Shown one piece after another: positions 28,606-37,286 of a stretch of 64,000 nt of DNA. The notes under the pieces are model-generated. The model saw only the letters and a list, made by a program, of their open reading frames with translations, made no database searches and was not told the origin of the DNA. A program made the translations under genes and the position numbers. Source of the DNA: Devosia sp. A16 (GTDB lineage: Bacteria > Pseudomonadota > Alphaproteobacteria > Rhizobiales > Devosiaceae); NCBI RefSeq assembly GCF_001402915.1, contig NZ_CP012945.1:4968995-5032994 (forward strand). The letters are read 5' to 3'. Each line of letters opens with the position of its first letter. The first letter of the stretch is position 1.

Positions 28606-28698
28606 CCACCGGGTCATTCCCGCGAAAGCGGGAACCTCTGTTTTCTTGCTGTACCACCGCAAACGGAGATCCCCGCTTTCGCGGTGATGACACCGAGT
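28606..28698. repeat. Dispersed palindromic repeat, copy 1
   Basis: This element starts ccaccgggtcattcccgcga and ends gatgacaccgagt. It contains two hairpins, tcccgcgaaagcggga and ccccgctttcgcggtg, separated by a region with ctctgtttt and aaacggag that can pair. A second copy with the same ends and organisation is at 46653-46749. Both are intergenic. It resembles the short palindromic repeats common between genes of Rhizobiales. Confidence 0.88.
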
Positions 28699-28723
28699 TG
28701 GTGGCCGCGCAGGTCGTCACACC

Positions 28724-29368
28724 TCAGGCGTGTCCATCCAATCCGCGGAAAGCTTCCTTGCCCCAGATGGCTTCCACCTGGGCATTCTTGCCGCAGCCGG
28801 AGCGATAGCGGGCATAGTGCTGGGCGCGGGTCAGGCCGTTCTGCAGCATCTCCGACCCCTTCCAGAAATCCTGGTGATAGTCCTCGGCCGGCCAGAAGGT
28901 CGGCGCTATCTCGACCAGTGTGGCGACCGGCTTGCCGAGCGCCGCGGTGGTCGCTTCCTTGCCGGCCTCGGCTTCCTTCAGTTCCGTCTCGTTGCCGGCG
29001 TAGATCGCCGTGGTGTAGCTCTCGCCGAAATCGCAGAACTGCCCGCGCGTCTCGATCGGATCGATCAGGTGGAAGAAGGTATCGACCAGCTTCTCATAGC
29101 TGGTGACCGACGGGTCGTAGACGATCTTCACTGCCTCGCGGTGCCCGGTGGTTTCGGTGACCACCTGCTCGTAGGTGGGGTTGTCGACATGCCCGCCGAT
29201 ATAGCCTGAAGTGGTCGAGAGCACGCCCGGCGCATGATCGAAATCGCTTTCGATCGACCAGAAGCAGCCGCCGGCGAAAATCGCGGTCGCCGTCTCCGCG
29301 CCCTGCGCGCCGGTCATACCCAGCGCCCCCACGATTGCTATCGCGAGCGCCAGCCTGTTCTTGTGCAT
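28724..29368 (-). CDS. msrA: Peptide-methionine (S)-S-oxide reductase, exported
   Basis: 214 residues from the ATG at 29368, with AGGGTGG six bases upstream. The first 24 residues (MHKNRLALAIAIVGALGMTGAQG) are a signal peptide, so this MsrA is periplasmic. The catalytic motif is TAIFAGGCFWSIES, with supporting GYIGGHVDNPTYEQV, EAVKIVYDP and PAEDYHQDF. The C-terminal SGCGKNAQ may supply the recycling cysteine. It reduces methionine-S-sulfoxide in envelope proteins. The reductant for the periplasmic form is not encoded nearby. Confidence 0.92.
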   Translation of the reverse strand: MHKNRLALAIAIVGALGMTGAQGAETATAIFAGGCFWSIESDFDHAPGVLSTTSGYIGGHVDNPTYEQVVTETTGHREAVKIVYDPSVTSYEKLVDTFFHLIDPIETRGQFCDFGESYTTAIYAGNETELKEAEAGKEATTAALGKPVATLVEIAPTFWPAEDYHQDFWKGSEMLQNGLTRAQHYARYRSGCGKNAQVEAIWGKEAFRGLDGHA

Positions 29369-29548
29369 GGAGTCCACCCTGAAGGTTCCGATGGTGACGA
29401 TGATGATCCCGCCCCGGCGTCACGCACAACACAAACTAACGTGCGGCGAGGCGATGTAACCAAACAGATACGTGGTGCGACCGCGGGGAGTTGCAGCAGG
29501 CGCTTAGAGCGGATCGAGGCCGCCGAGCAGAACCCGGTCACATCGCCC

Positions 29549-29590
29549 GATCGAGATCGGAAAAGTCTGCGAGTTTTGTCGATCTCGATC
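29549..29590. promoter_or_regulatory. Perfect 11-bp inverted repeat before the aminotransferase gene
   Basis: gatcgagatcg (29549-29559) and cgatctcgatc (29580-29590) are exact reverse complements with a 20-base spacer, ending 15 bases before the ATG at 29606. It could be an operator or a 5'-UTR hairpin. The rest of the 237-bp spacer to msrA shows nothing recognisable. Confidence 0.45.
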
Positions 29591-29605
29591 TAAGTTCGCG
29601 CCACC

Positions 29606-30709
29606 ATGCGCCCGATCCTCACCCCGCTCGCCCAGTCCCTGCCGTCCACCGTGCCGTTCACCGGTCCTGAAGCGCTGGAGCGGCGGAGCGGCGTGTCGTT
29701 CCGGGCGCGGGTCGGGGCCAACGAAAGCGGCTTTGGCCCATCCCCGAAGGTGAGCGACGCGATCGCCGCCGCGGCGGGCGGGGTATGGATGTACGGCGAC
29801 CCCGAGATCCACGACCTCAAGGCAGCCCTCGCGGCCCATCTCGGTATTCCCTCAGCCAACGTTGCGTTGGGCGAAGGCATCGACGGCTTGCACGGGCTGA
29901 TCGCCCGGCTGATCACCGAACCGGGCGACGTCGCCGTCACCTCGCTCGGCGCCTACCCGACTTTCAACTACCACGTCACCGGCTTCGGCGGCCGGATCGT
30001 CGCCGTCCCCTATTCCGGCCATCACGAAGATCTCCCAGCGCTCGCTGCGGCGGCGCGCCGCGAACGGGCCAAGGTCATCTATCTGTCCAACCCCGACAAC
30101 CCGATGGGCACTTGGTGGGGCGCGACGGAGCTCGAGCGCTTCATCGCGGAGGTTCCGGAAGAAACGCTGATCCTGCTCGACGAGGCCTATTGCGAGACGG
30201 CGCCGGCGGGCACCCTGCCCCCGCTCGACCTTGCCCGCTCCAACCTGATCCGCACCCGCACCTTTTCCAAGGCCTACGGCCTCGCCGGCATGCGCGTCGG
30301 CTATGCCATCGGCGAAGCCCAATTCATCAGGGCCTTCGACAAGGTTCGCAACCATTTCGGCGTCACCCGGCTGAGCCAGGTGGCCGCGATGGCTGCATTG
30401 GCGGACCAGGCCTGGCTGGCCGAGGTGGTGGCGAAGGTCGCGGCCGGTCGCGAGCGCCTCTACGCCATCGCGACGGAAAACGGCCTCGCCTCGGTGCCGT
30501 CGGCCACCAATTTCGTCGCCATCGACTGCGGCCGCGACGGCGCATACGCCATGGAGGTGTTGAGAGCTCTCGAACGGCGCGGCGTGTTCGTCCGCAAGCC
30601 GATGGCTCCCGGCCTCGACCGCCACATCCGCATCAGCGTCGGGCGTCCCGAAGAGCTCGATGTGGTGGCTGCAGAACTGCCGGCCGCGCTGCAGGATGCC
30701 GCCCGATAA
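29606..30709 (+). CDS. PLP-dependent class I/II aminotransferase, histidinol-phosphate aminotransferase-like
   Basis: 367 residues with the fold-type I layout. RVGANESGFGPSPKV and WMYGDPEIHDLKAAL are the N-terminal substrate segment of HisC-like enzymes. YLSNPDNPMGTWWG carries the PLP-contact Asn, ILLDEAYCE the Asp, and RTRTFSKAYGLAGMRVGYAIG the Schiff-base lysine. RHIRISVGRPEE near the C-terminus holds the carboxylate-binding Arg. HisC or a related aromatic/branched aminotransferase is possible; no other his gene is near, so I leave the symbol blank. Confidence 0.85.
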   Translation: MRPILTPLAQSLPSTVPFTGPEALERRSGVSFRARVGANESGFGPSPKVSDAIAAAAGGVWMYGDPEIHDLKAALAAHLGIPSANVALGEGIDGLHGLIARLITEPGDVAVTSLGAYPTFNYHVTGFGGRIVAVPYSGHHEDLPALAAAARRERAKVIYLSNPDNPMGTWWGATELERFIAEVPEETLILLDEAYCETAPAGTLPPLDLARSNLIRTRTFSKAYGLAGMRVGYAIGEAQFIRAFDKVRNHFGVTRLSQVAAMAALADQAWLAEVVAKVAAGRERLYAIATENGLASVPSATNFVAIDCGRDGAYAMEVLRALERRGVFVRKPMAPGLDRHIRISVGRPEELDVVAAELPAALQDAAR

Positions 30710-30786
30710 CTCTTATTTAGTTCCGATCCCGAACACTTCCTTAGCGAACCTGCTGTCTATTGGTCTCGACAATCGGGGCCTATCTC

Positions 30787-31455
30787 ATGAGCAGAACGCT
30801 CGCTGGGGTTGATGGACGCAGACTTGGGCGCGCGACGACGCGACACCCGAGCGCTGTTGCCATCTTCGGGCTGTGCCTGGCCTTGGTCTTGCTGTCCCTC
30901 TGGTGCGCCCCTGTGTTTGCCCAGGAGCAGGCAGTCGCCATTCACCTGATCGACATGGCCCAGGACTCCGAGCTATCCGCCACCGCCGCCAGTCTGGCCG
31001 ACGGCTGGTACGACGCGTCGGAGAACAGCTGGGTGCGGGGGTACGAACTCTCCGACGGCACGCCCGTGCAGCTCGCAGACTGGTATCGCACCGACTGGCC
31101 CGACACGCGCGTCGACATGCTGACCCAGTTCGGCGACGACTTCGGCCTGTTATGGGGCTTCACCACCGGCGAACACGGCGAGAAGTACACCATCGACCCG
31201 AGCTTGCGTCTCGGCTTCGTCACCCAGGCGCATCCGCTCCCCAATGCCGTGCTGTCGCTTTCCGTCCGCGGCACGTTCTGGGGTGATCTCACCGAACATA
31301 CCTGCGAAGCCGACTACGGCGACATCGCCGGTATCCAGACCGTCAACTGCCGCCTCGCCGCAACGGTCCTGCCGCCGGAAGAAACGCTGCAGTACCTCGC
31401 CCATGCCGAGCCCAACCGGCTCCACATTTCTCTCAGCTACACCGCCAGTTTCTAG
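30787..31455 (+). CDS. Exported protein of unknown function next to a subtilase-like protein
   Basis: 222 residues from the ATG at 30787. A twin-arginine-free N-terminus with a long hydrophobic stretch (SAVAIFGLCLALVLLSLWCAPVFAQ) predicts a Sec signal or anchor. The mature part is acidic and aromatic-rich (ENSWVRGYELSDGTPVQLADWYRTDWPDTR), with alternating strands towards the C-terminus and a final Phe (LHISLSYTASF), as in outer-membrane or secreted beta proteins. A pair of cysteines in EHTCEADYGDIAGIQTVNC may form a disulfide. I recognise no family. The following gene starts 18 bases later, so they are probably co-transcribed. Confidence 0.65.
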   Translation: MSRTLAGVDGRRLGRATTRHPSAVAIFGLCLALVLLSLWCAPVFAQEQAVAIHLIDMAQDSELSATAASLADGWYDASENSWVRGYELSDGTPVQLADWYRTDWPDTRVDMLTQFGDDFGLLWGFTTGEHGEKYTIDPSLRLGFVTQAHPLPNAVLSLSVRGTFWGDLTEHTCEADYGDIAGIQTVNCRLAATVLPPEETLQYLAHAEPNRLHISLSYTASF

Positions 31456-31473
31456 CGTCCAGGAGTGCACGCC

Positions 31474-32385
31474 ATGATCTCACCTTTCAGATACCTCGCA
31501 ATCGCAGCCCTTGCCGCCCTTGGCGTGCTCGGCAGCGTCCCCGCCTCGGTCGCCCAAACCGCCACGCCGGTCCTCAGGAGCTGGATGAGCCCCGACATCG
31601 GCGACGCCTGGACCCAAGGGTACAAGGGCCAGCGGACAACCATCACCGTCGTCGACGACTTCAGCAGCGGCAACCGCTTCACCGGCAATCTCGGCACCGG
31701 CTCGTTGCTCTATCGGCACGGCGAGTGGACGCGGCTCGAGGTCAGCATGATCGCGCCGCTGGCAACGATCAGGTCACAGAGCTTTTATTCCGGCACTACG
31801 GTCAACCTCGCCGCCGGGCTCAACGTGCTGAACCTCAGCTACGGCATGTATGCCAAAGGCACCTACAGCCTCAATCAGCTGGGATGGAGCGCGCAGGAAT
31901 CCTCGATCATCAACTACGCCAGGAACGGCCGGGCGGTTGTGGTGAAGGCGGCCGGCAATGATGGGATCGCCATCGGCTCCACCAACGCCGCCGGCAACAA
32001 GGATTTCTTCAACCTCGCGCTTGTCGGTACGCAGTCGGCCATCTATGTCGGCGCCCTCACCACCAATGGCACCGTCTCGAACCCTGCGAGCCTCGCCTCC
32101 TACTCGAACCGGGCCGGCACCAACACGGCGGTGCAGAGCCATTTCCTCGTCGTCGGCGTCGACAGCAGCAAGACCGGATTGGCCGGCACCTCGTTCGCCG
32201 CGCCGATCATTTCGGGCTACGCGTCGATCCTGGGCAGCAAGTTTACCAGCGCGACACCCACGCAGATCACCAACCAGCTGTTGAACACCGCGCGCAAGGA
32301 CACGCTGCTCAACTACAACGCGGCGACCTATGGCATGGGCGAGGCCAGCCTCAGCCGCGCTCTGGCGCCGCTGACGATCAGGTAA
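31474..32385 (+). CDS. Exported, divergent S8 (subtilase-like) serine peptidase
   Basis: 303 residues from the ATG at 31474, with AGGAG eight bases upstream and a signal peptide to about VAQ28. A subtilase triad can be traced: Asp in ITVVDDF (D61/D62), His in YRHGEW (H82; the usual HGTH is altered), oxyanion Asn in KAAGNDG (N162) and Ser in GTSFAAPIISGYASIL (S240). The protein is short for the family and lacks an evident propeptide. It could be a small secreted protease or a degenerate relative. Its partner is the unknown exported protein just upstream. Confidence 0.75.
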   Translation: MISPFRYLAIAALAALGVLGSVPASVAQTATPVLRSWMSPDIGDAWTQGYKGQRTTITVVDDFSSGNRFTGNLGTGSLLYRHGEWTRLEVSMIAPLATIRSQSFYSGTTVNLAAGLNVLNLSYGMYAKGTYSLNQLGWSAQESSIINYARNGRAVVVKAAGNDGIAIGSTNAAGNKDFFNLALVGTQSAIYVGALTTNGTVSNPASLASYSNRAGTNTAVQSHFLVVGVDSSKTGLAGTSFAAPIISGYASILGSKFTSATPTQITNQLLNTARKDTLLNYNAATYGMGEASLSRALAPLTIR

Positions 32386-32412
32386 CCCGATCGCGTCACA
32401 ACTTCACATGCA

Positions 32413-32444
32413 GATGTCGCCTCGGCCACTACCGAGGCGACATC
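32413..32444. terminator. Perfect 13-bp hairpin between convergent genes
   Basis: gatgtcgcctcgg (32413-32425) pairs exactly with ccgaggcgacatc (32432-32444) around a six-base loop. It sits between the stops of the subtilase-like gene and the Lrp-type regulator. No T-run follows on either side, so a bidirectional hairpin terminator or transcript-end stabiliser is inferred. Confidence 0.6.
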
Positions 32445-32454
32445 GTCCGCGACC

Positions 32455-32904
32455 TCAGCCCAGTTCCTTGCGCACGCCCAGCAGGATGCTGGTTTCGGTG
32501 TTGGCGATGCCGTCGATCTGGCGGACCTTGCGCAGCAATTCGTCGAACTCGCGCAGCGTCGGCGTTTCGATCTCCGCCACCACGTCCCAGCGGCCATTGG
32601 TGGTGTAGAGCCCGCGAATCTCGGGAAAGCCCGCGAGCCGACGGATGATCTGCTCGGAGTTCTTGCCGTCCACTTCGACCATGGTGATGGCCCGTATCGC
32701 GTCCGCACGTCCCCGGGCCTGCACCACGACCGTGTAGCCTGCGATCGCGCCCGAACGCTCCAGCCGCTCCATCCTTGCCGCCACCGTTGCGCGGGAGACA
32801 CCAAGTTGCGCCGCGAGCTTGGCTACCGGCATGCGGCCGTCGGTGCGCAGCAGGGCGATCAGCCGGTAGTCGAGATCGTCAAGACCCAGTGCGCTATTTG
32901 TCAT
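32455..32904 (-). CDS. Lrp/AsnC-family transcriptional regulator
   Basis: 149 residues. The N-terminal winged helix (LDDLDYRLIALLRTDGRMPVAKLAAQLGVSRATVAARMERLERSGAIAGY) is followed by the RAM ligand-binding domain (AITMVEVDGKN ... EIRGLYTTNGRWDVVAEIETPTLREFDELL). Such proteins sense amino acids. It is divergent from the arginase gene, so it is probably the local arginine/ornithine-responsive regulator (inference from position). Confidence 0.92.
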   Translation of the reverse strand: MTNSALGLDDLDYRLIALLRTDGRMPVAKLAAQLGVSRATVAARMERLERSGAIAGYTVVVQARGRADAIRAITMVEVDGKNSEQIIRRLAGFPEIRGLYTTNGRWDVVAEIETPTLREFDELLRKVRQIDGIANTETSILLGVRKELG

Positions 32905-33014
32905 GCGTTGTCCATCATTCTGCGCGATTGACTACGCATTTCTAGCACTTGTTTCGCTTTTCGTCAGCAGTGGTGCAGCGCCATATAGGGGCGACTGCAA
33001 TCGAGGACACCACG

Positions 33015-33965
33015 ATGCTGCACGACCTTCGCCTGCGCCGCCCCTTTGCCGGCAACCGTATCGATCTGATCGGGGTGCCGAGCGATGCCGGCGCCTCCTG
33101 CCGCGGCGCAGCGCTTGGCCCCGACGATCTGCGCACCGCCGGCCTGGCCGAGCGGCTGAGCGGGCTCGGCTTCGCCGTGGCGGACCTGGGGGATATCGAC
33201 ATAGGGGCGCGGCTTCCGCCTGCCGCCGAGATCGATGCCCTCGCTGTCGGCACCAGTGCGGCAGGCTACCTGAGCCTCGAGAGCGGCGCGCGGCCCGTTT
33301 TCCTCGGCGGCGACCACTCCATCTCGATGGGGTCGGTAGCGGGCGTCGCCCGCTATTGTCGCGACGTCGGCCGGCCATTGTTCGTGCTGTGGTTCGATGC
33401 CCACGGCGACTACAACACCTGGCAGACCACCGAGACCGGCAACATCCACGGCATGGCGCTGGCGCGCCTTTGCGGCGAGCCGGGCTTTCGCAACGCGGCG
33501 GACTGGTTCGCGCCGGTCGATCCGGCCAATGTCATGATCCTCGGCGCTCGCGCGCTCGACTGCGAGGAAGCCCAGTTGCTGGACGAGCGCGGCGTGCAGG
33601 TGGTCGACATGGACGCCATACGCATTGCCGGCGTCGCCACGCCCCTGCGCCACTTCATCGAGCGGGTCGAGGCGGCGAACGGGCACCTGCACCTTTCGCT
33701 CGACGTCGACGCGATGGATCCGAGCCTCGCGCCCGGAGTCGGCACCACCGTTGCCGGTGGGCTGACGCTCGAGGAGGCTCACACCGTGATGACGATGCTG
33801 CATCGCAGCGGCCGCCTCGCCTCTCTCGACCTGGTTGAGCTGAACCCCCTGCTCGACCGGCTCGGCAGGAGCGCCGAGCTGATGGTCGATCTCACCGCAC
33901 GCCTGTTCGGTGACTACTCGGAAGTCGCAGCCCACCACCCCGCACTCGGCCACCAGGCGGCGTGA
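33015..33965 (+). CDS. rocF: Arginase
   Basis: 316 residues from the ATG at 33015 (MLHDLRLRRPFAG); an upstream in-frame ATG at 32949 would lie in the divergent promoter. The manganese ligands are in FLGGDHSIS, LWFDAHGDYNT and SLDVDAMDPSLAPGVG, and EEAHTVMTML and LDLVELNPLLD complete the fold. It hydrolyses arginine to ornithine and urea. The ornithine cyclodeaminase gene follows 41 bases later, giving a two-step arginine to proline route, with the divergent Lrp-type regulator as likely controller. Confidence 0.93.
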   Translation: MLHDLRLRRPFAGNRIDLIGVPSDAGASCRGAALGPDDLRTAGLAERLSGLGFAVADLGDIDIGARLPPAAEIDALAVGTSAAGYLSLESGARPVFLGGDHSISMGSVAGVARYCRDVGRPLFVLWFDAHGDYNTWQTTETGNIHGMALARLCGEPGFRNAADWFAPVDPANVMILGARALDCEEAQLLDERGVQVVDMDAIRIAGVATPLRHFIERVEAANGHLHLSLDVDAMDPSLAPGVGTTVAGGLTLEEAHTVMTMLHRSGRLASLDLVELNPLLDRLGRSAELMVDLTARLFGDYSEVAAHHPALGHQAA

Positions 33966-34006
33966 GCCGGCAAGGCTGTGGTGGTGCGTCACGCAAGGAG
34001 GCCCAA

Positions 34007-35119
34007 ATGACCCAGTTCATCGGCACCGAAGATATTCGCGCCCTGCTGCGCCGCATCGGGATCGAGCCGTTCCTGCGCGGCCTTGCAGACTATGTCGAGG
34101 CCGACTTCCGCCGCTGGGAGCGGTTCGAGACGACGGCACGCCTCGCCAGCCAAAGCCGCGACGGCGTGATCGAACTGATGCCGGCTTCCGATGGCGCGCT
34201 TTATGCCATGAAGTTCGTCAACGGGCATCCGCGCAACACGGCAGCCGGCAAGCTGACCGTGACGGCTTTCGGCGTCCTCGCCGACGTCGCGACCGGCTAT
34301 CCAATGCTGGTGTCGGAGATGACCATCCTCACCGCCCTGCGCACCGCGGCCACCTCCGCCGTTGCCGCCCGCGCCCTGGCGCGCGCCAATAGCCGGAGCA
34401 TGGCGCTGATCGGCGCCGGCGCGCAGTCGGAGTTCCAGGCGCTGGCTTTCAAGGCGCTGCTGGGCATCGATCGCCTCAGCATCTTCGACATCGACGGCGA
34501 AGCGATGGACAAGTTCTGCCTCAACCTCGCAAGCAGTGGCCTTGAGATCGTGCGCGCCAGCTCCGTAGCTGAAGCTGTGGCCGGGGCCGATATCGTCACC
34601 ACCGCCACGGCCGCCAAGACCAATGCGAGGATCCTGACGCCGGACCTGGTGGTACCGGGCATGCACCTCAACGCCATCGGCGGCGACTGCCCCGGCAAGA
34701 CCGAGCTTCATCCCGCCATCGTCGCCGATGCCGCCGTGTTCACCGAATACACGCCGCAGACCCGCATCGAAGGAGAAATCCAGCAGTTGCCGGCCGATTT
34801 TCTGGTCACCGAGCTGTGGCAGGTCCTGACTGGCAAGGCGCCCGGTCGGCCGGCCTCGGGCTCCGTCACGCTGTTCGACTCGGTCGGCTTCGCCATCGAG
34901 GACTTCGCGGCCCTGCGCTACGTGCGCGACCTGACCGCCATGGCGCCCCACGATATCGACCTGATCCCGGACCTCGCCGATCCGAAGGATCTGTTCGGCC
35001 TCGTTGCGCCTCAGAGTCCGAAATGGGCGACGACCGCGGCCTCGACTGCCGCCGGATTCACCCGCCAGGTGCGATCACCGGCATCGTCGGCATTGTCGGA
35101 GGTTCTACCGAACACATAA
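34007..35119 (+). CDS. Ornithine cyclodeaminase
   Basis: 370 residues from the ATG at 34007 with an aaggagg site. Family features are YAMKFVNGHPRNTAAGKLTVTA (substrate-binding Lys/Arg region), the NAD site SMALIGAGAQSEFQALAF, TATAAKTNARIL, and GMHLNAIGGDCPGKTEL with the catalytic Asp. It converts ornithine to proline and ammonia with bound NAD. The last 32 residues after DPKDLFGLV look unconserved and run 109 bp into the convergent GT61 gene, as if an original stop had been lost. Confidence 0.92.
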   Translation: MTQFIGTEDIRALLRRIGIEPFLRGLADYVEADFRRWERFETTARLASQSRDGVIELMPASDGALYAMKFVNGHPRNTAAGKLTVTAFGVLADVATGYPMLVSEMTILTALRTAATSAVAARALARANSRSMALIGAGAQSEFQALAFKALLGIDRLSIFDIDGEAMDKFCLNLASSGLEIVRASSVAEAVAGADIVTTATAAKTNARILTPDLVVPGMHLNAIGGDCPGKTELHPAIVADAAVFTEYTPQTRIEGEIQQLPADFLVTELWQVLTGKAPGRPASGSVTLFDSVGFAIEDFAALRYVRDLTAMAPHDIDLIPDLADPKDLFGLVAPQSPKWATTAASTAAGFTRQVRSPASSALSEVLPNT

Positions 35120-36171
35120 CCGAGTTGGCCGGCGCGCTGGCTGATCAGCACATCCGTTTTGACGAACCAGTCAAGCGAACTGACCAGCAGCACCTTGGTC
35201 TCCGGCGGGCTGAAGACGGTATTGTGCATGGCCGATCCGCCGAGCCCCGCGATCATCGCCGCCTTGCCGAACAGCGCAATCTGCTCCTCGATCGGCAGTA
35301 GTTCGGGATGCACGATATGGAAGCCATGGCCTGCGAATATGGCTTCGATCGCGGCCTCGTTGACAAGGCGACGACGCCCGATGCGCGCCCGGGAGATGAA
35401 CACCCGTTCCGGCGTGGGCGAACTCGACACGCCGAGCCGTTCCATTCGTGAAAAGGCCTCCCGCGCCAAGGGATGGATGAATCTGTTGAGGCGTACCAGA
35501 CGCTCCGGCAGGTAGGCGCGGCGGCAGAACAATGGCTCGCGGTAGTAGCGGACGCGAGTCTGATCGATTCCCAGCCCATCGATCAGCGCCTCGACGGTCT
35601 TTGACCTTGGGATCGATGTAACGATCTCGATGCCTGCAGGGACCCGGTCGAGCAGCATCAGCCGCGGCAGCGCTTCGAGCAGATAGTGGCCGTAGGTGTC
35701 GGTGAAATGGCAATCCATCACGAACACCTCGGCCTGCACCTCTTGCGGCCGTCCGAGCAGCCGGGGTGGCCGTACCCCCTCGCCCGAGAGGCTTGGCGGA
35801 TAGTACGCGATGTCGCGACTCTGTGGCAGAACGGCTCCCTTGCGGCGATCGACGAACAGATGCCCGGGGATCAGAATCACATCTTCCGCCAGCGTCACCG
35901 CTGGTTCCGGCGCCTCGACGCTGACCGGCAGACTGGAGAAGTCCGCCGGAATCAGCTCCCCGTAGACCACCGGGCGCGATACCGCCACTCGAATGGAAGA
36001 GCGCGGCTCGGCTGCGACGGGAGCCTCGGGTACTCGCCAAGGTGGCGGCCGGCCCAGCCGTAGTCGCTCGGGACGAAAAACCCCCAACAGGATAAAGGCC
36101 CACCAGCGGGCCCGGCGGCCGGCCCGGCGCAACGCCACAAGCATCGTTGATGGCTTGTCTGATTGCCGCAC
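35011..36171 (-). CDS. GT61-family (DUF563) glycosyltransferase
   Basis: 386 residues from a GTG at 36171, which has a GGGGGG site four bases upstream; an ATG at 36144 is the alternative. Family traits are VFVMDCHFTDTYGHYLLEALPRL (conserved HY/E block), RVFISRARIGRRRLVNEAAIEAIFAGHGFHIVHPELLPIEEQIALFGKA, and GLGGSAMHNTVFSPP. Bacterial GT61-like proteins are usually in capsule or exopolysaccharide loci. Here the gene stands alone, and its 3' end overlaps the ornithine cyclodeaminase gene by 109 bp, tail to tail. Confidence 0.82.
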   Translation of the reverse strand: MRQSDKPSTMLVALRRAGRRARWWAFILLGVFRPERLRLGRPPPWRVPEAPVAAEPRSSIRVAVSRPVVYGELIPADFSSLPVSVEAPEPAVTLAEDVILIPGHLFVDRRKGAVLPQSRDIAYYPPSLSGEGVRPPRLLGRPQEVQAEVFVMDCHFTDTYGHYLLEALPRLMLLDRVPAGIEIVTSIPRSKTVEALIDGLGIDQTRVRYYREPLFCRRAYLPERLVRLNRFIHPLAREAFSRMERLGVSSSPTPERVFISRARIGRRRLVNEAAIEAIFAGHGFHIVHPELLPIEEQIALFGKAAMIAGLGGSAMHNTVFSPPETKVLLVSSLDWFVKTDVLISQRAGQLGYVFGRTSDNADDAGDRTWRVNPAAVEAAVVAHFGL

Positions 36172-36241
36172 GTTGCCCCCCGACAAACCTGCGCGATCAC
36201 GATGTCGTAGCAAGTGGCCAGTGCCGCTGGCAATCGCTCCT

Positions 36242-37186
36242 TCAGTCCCCCGCCATCCCGATCTCCGCCATCAGCCCGCGGTGATTGGAGCCCATGGCGT
36301 CCGCCACCGCCTCGATGTTCCAGATCACCAGTGGCGCCCGGGTGAAGACGTTGTCGATAGGGACGCCCAGAGGACCGAGCCGCACCGGCCAGGTCGCTGG
36401 ATAGGCAGGGCCGGGCAGCAATTGCTGCCGGGTGATCAGCCGGTCGATAGCGCCGGACCAGGCGGCGGCGTTGAAATCGCCGGCCAGCACCACCGGGCCC
36501 TCCAGCTTGCCGATCACCGCGCCCAGCTTCGCCAGTTCCTGGGCGGCGAAATCGTCGAAATAGGGCTTCACCAGGTGCGCCGCGACGATGTTGACCTTCT
36601 GCCCGAGGACCTCGGTGGTTGCGGTCACCAGCCGGTTGACCCAGATACCGCTCATCGACTGTACCGAAACATCCGCCAGCGGTGTGCGCGACAGGATCAC
36701 CACTCCGCCACAGCGGTCGCCGTCCTCGCAGCCAGCGGAATACGGATAGCTGGCGCGCAGGATCCCGACATACGCGGCGACCGGCGCTGCCTCGAGCAGC
36801 ACCACGAGGTCCGCGCCGGAGCCGGCGACGAACCGCGCTATGGTCTCGCCGTTCGGGTTGCCGCTGAGGATATTGAAGCTCAGCAGCTTCAGCAGCGGCT
36901 TGCCTGCCGCTGCGACCAGCGGGTCACGCGCTTCCTGCTGGCGATAGATGACGGCAGCGCCCTGTCCGGTGCTGACGGCGAAGGCCAGGAGAAACAGCAG
37001 CGCCCGGCGCCAGGCGCCGCCAAGGAACAACAGCACCACCAGGCCCAGCAGCGCCGCGGCGATGTGGAAGCGCAGCGACTGCAGCAGGGCCTGGCCGGGA
37101 ATACCCAGCTCGATGCTGACCGCAGCCAGCACCGCGGAAACCACCAGGGCCAGCGCAGTGAGACCGCCCCTCAGTTCTCGCAGCAT
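36242..37186 (-). CDS. Membrane-anchored endonuclease/exonuclease/phosphatase-family protein
   Basis: 314 residues from the ATG at 37186, preceded by GGGAG at six bases. Three hydrophobic helices fill residues 5-85. The rest is a catalytic EEP domain with LLKLLSFNILSGNPN, a glutamate in VVLLEAAP, VLAGDFNAAAWS, VPIDNVFTR and the final SNHRGLMAEI, the full set of metal and active-site residues. The topology would place the active site outside the inner membrane. Such proteins are annotated as phosphodiesterases or sphingomyelinase-like; the substrate is unknown. Confidence 0.87.
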   Translation of the reverse strand: MLRELRGGLTALALVVSAVLAAVSIELGIPGQALLQSLRFHIAAALLGLVVLLFLGGAWRRALLFLLAFAVSTGQGAAVIYRQQEARDPLVAAAGKPLLKLLSFNILSGNPNGETIARFVAGSGADLVVLLEAAPVAAYVGILRASYPYSAGCEDGDRCGGVVILSRTPLADVSVQSMSGIWVNRLVTATTEVLGQKVNIVAAHLVKPYFDDFAAQELAKLGAVIGKLEGPVVLAGDFNAAAWSGAIDRLITRQQLLPGPAYPATWPVRLGPLGVPIDNVFTRAPLVIWNIEAVADAMGSNHRGLMAEIGMAGD

Positions 37187-37286
37187 GAGCGCTCCCAACG
37201 GTTCGAGTCGGGCCTGGGCCTGGGGGGGCCACCCTACAGTGAAACGTCGAATGGCGTCTCGCTTCCCCGGCCGCTCGCGTCTCGGA

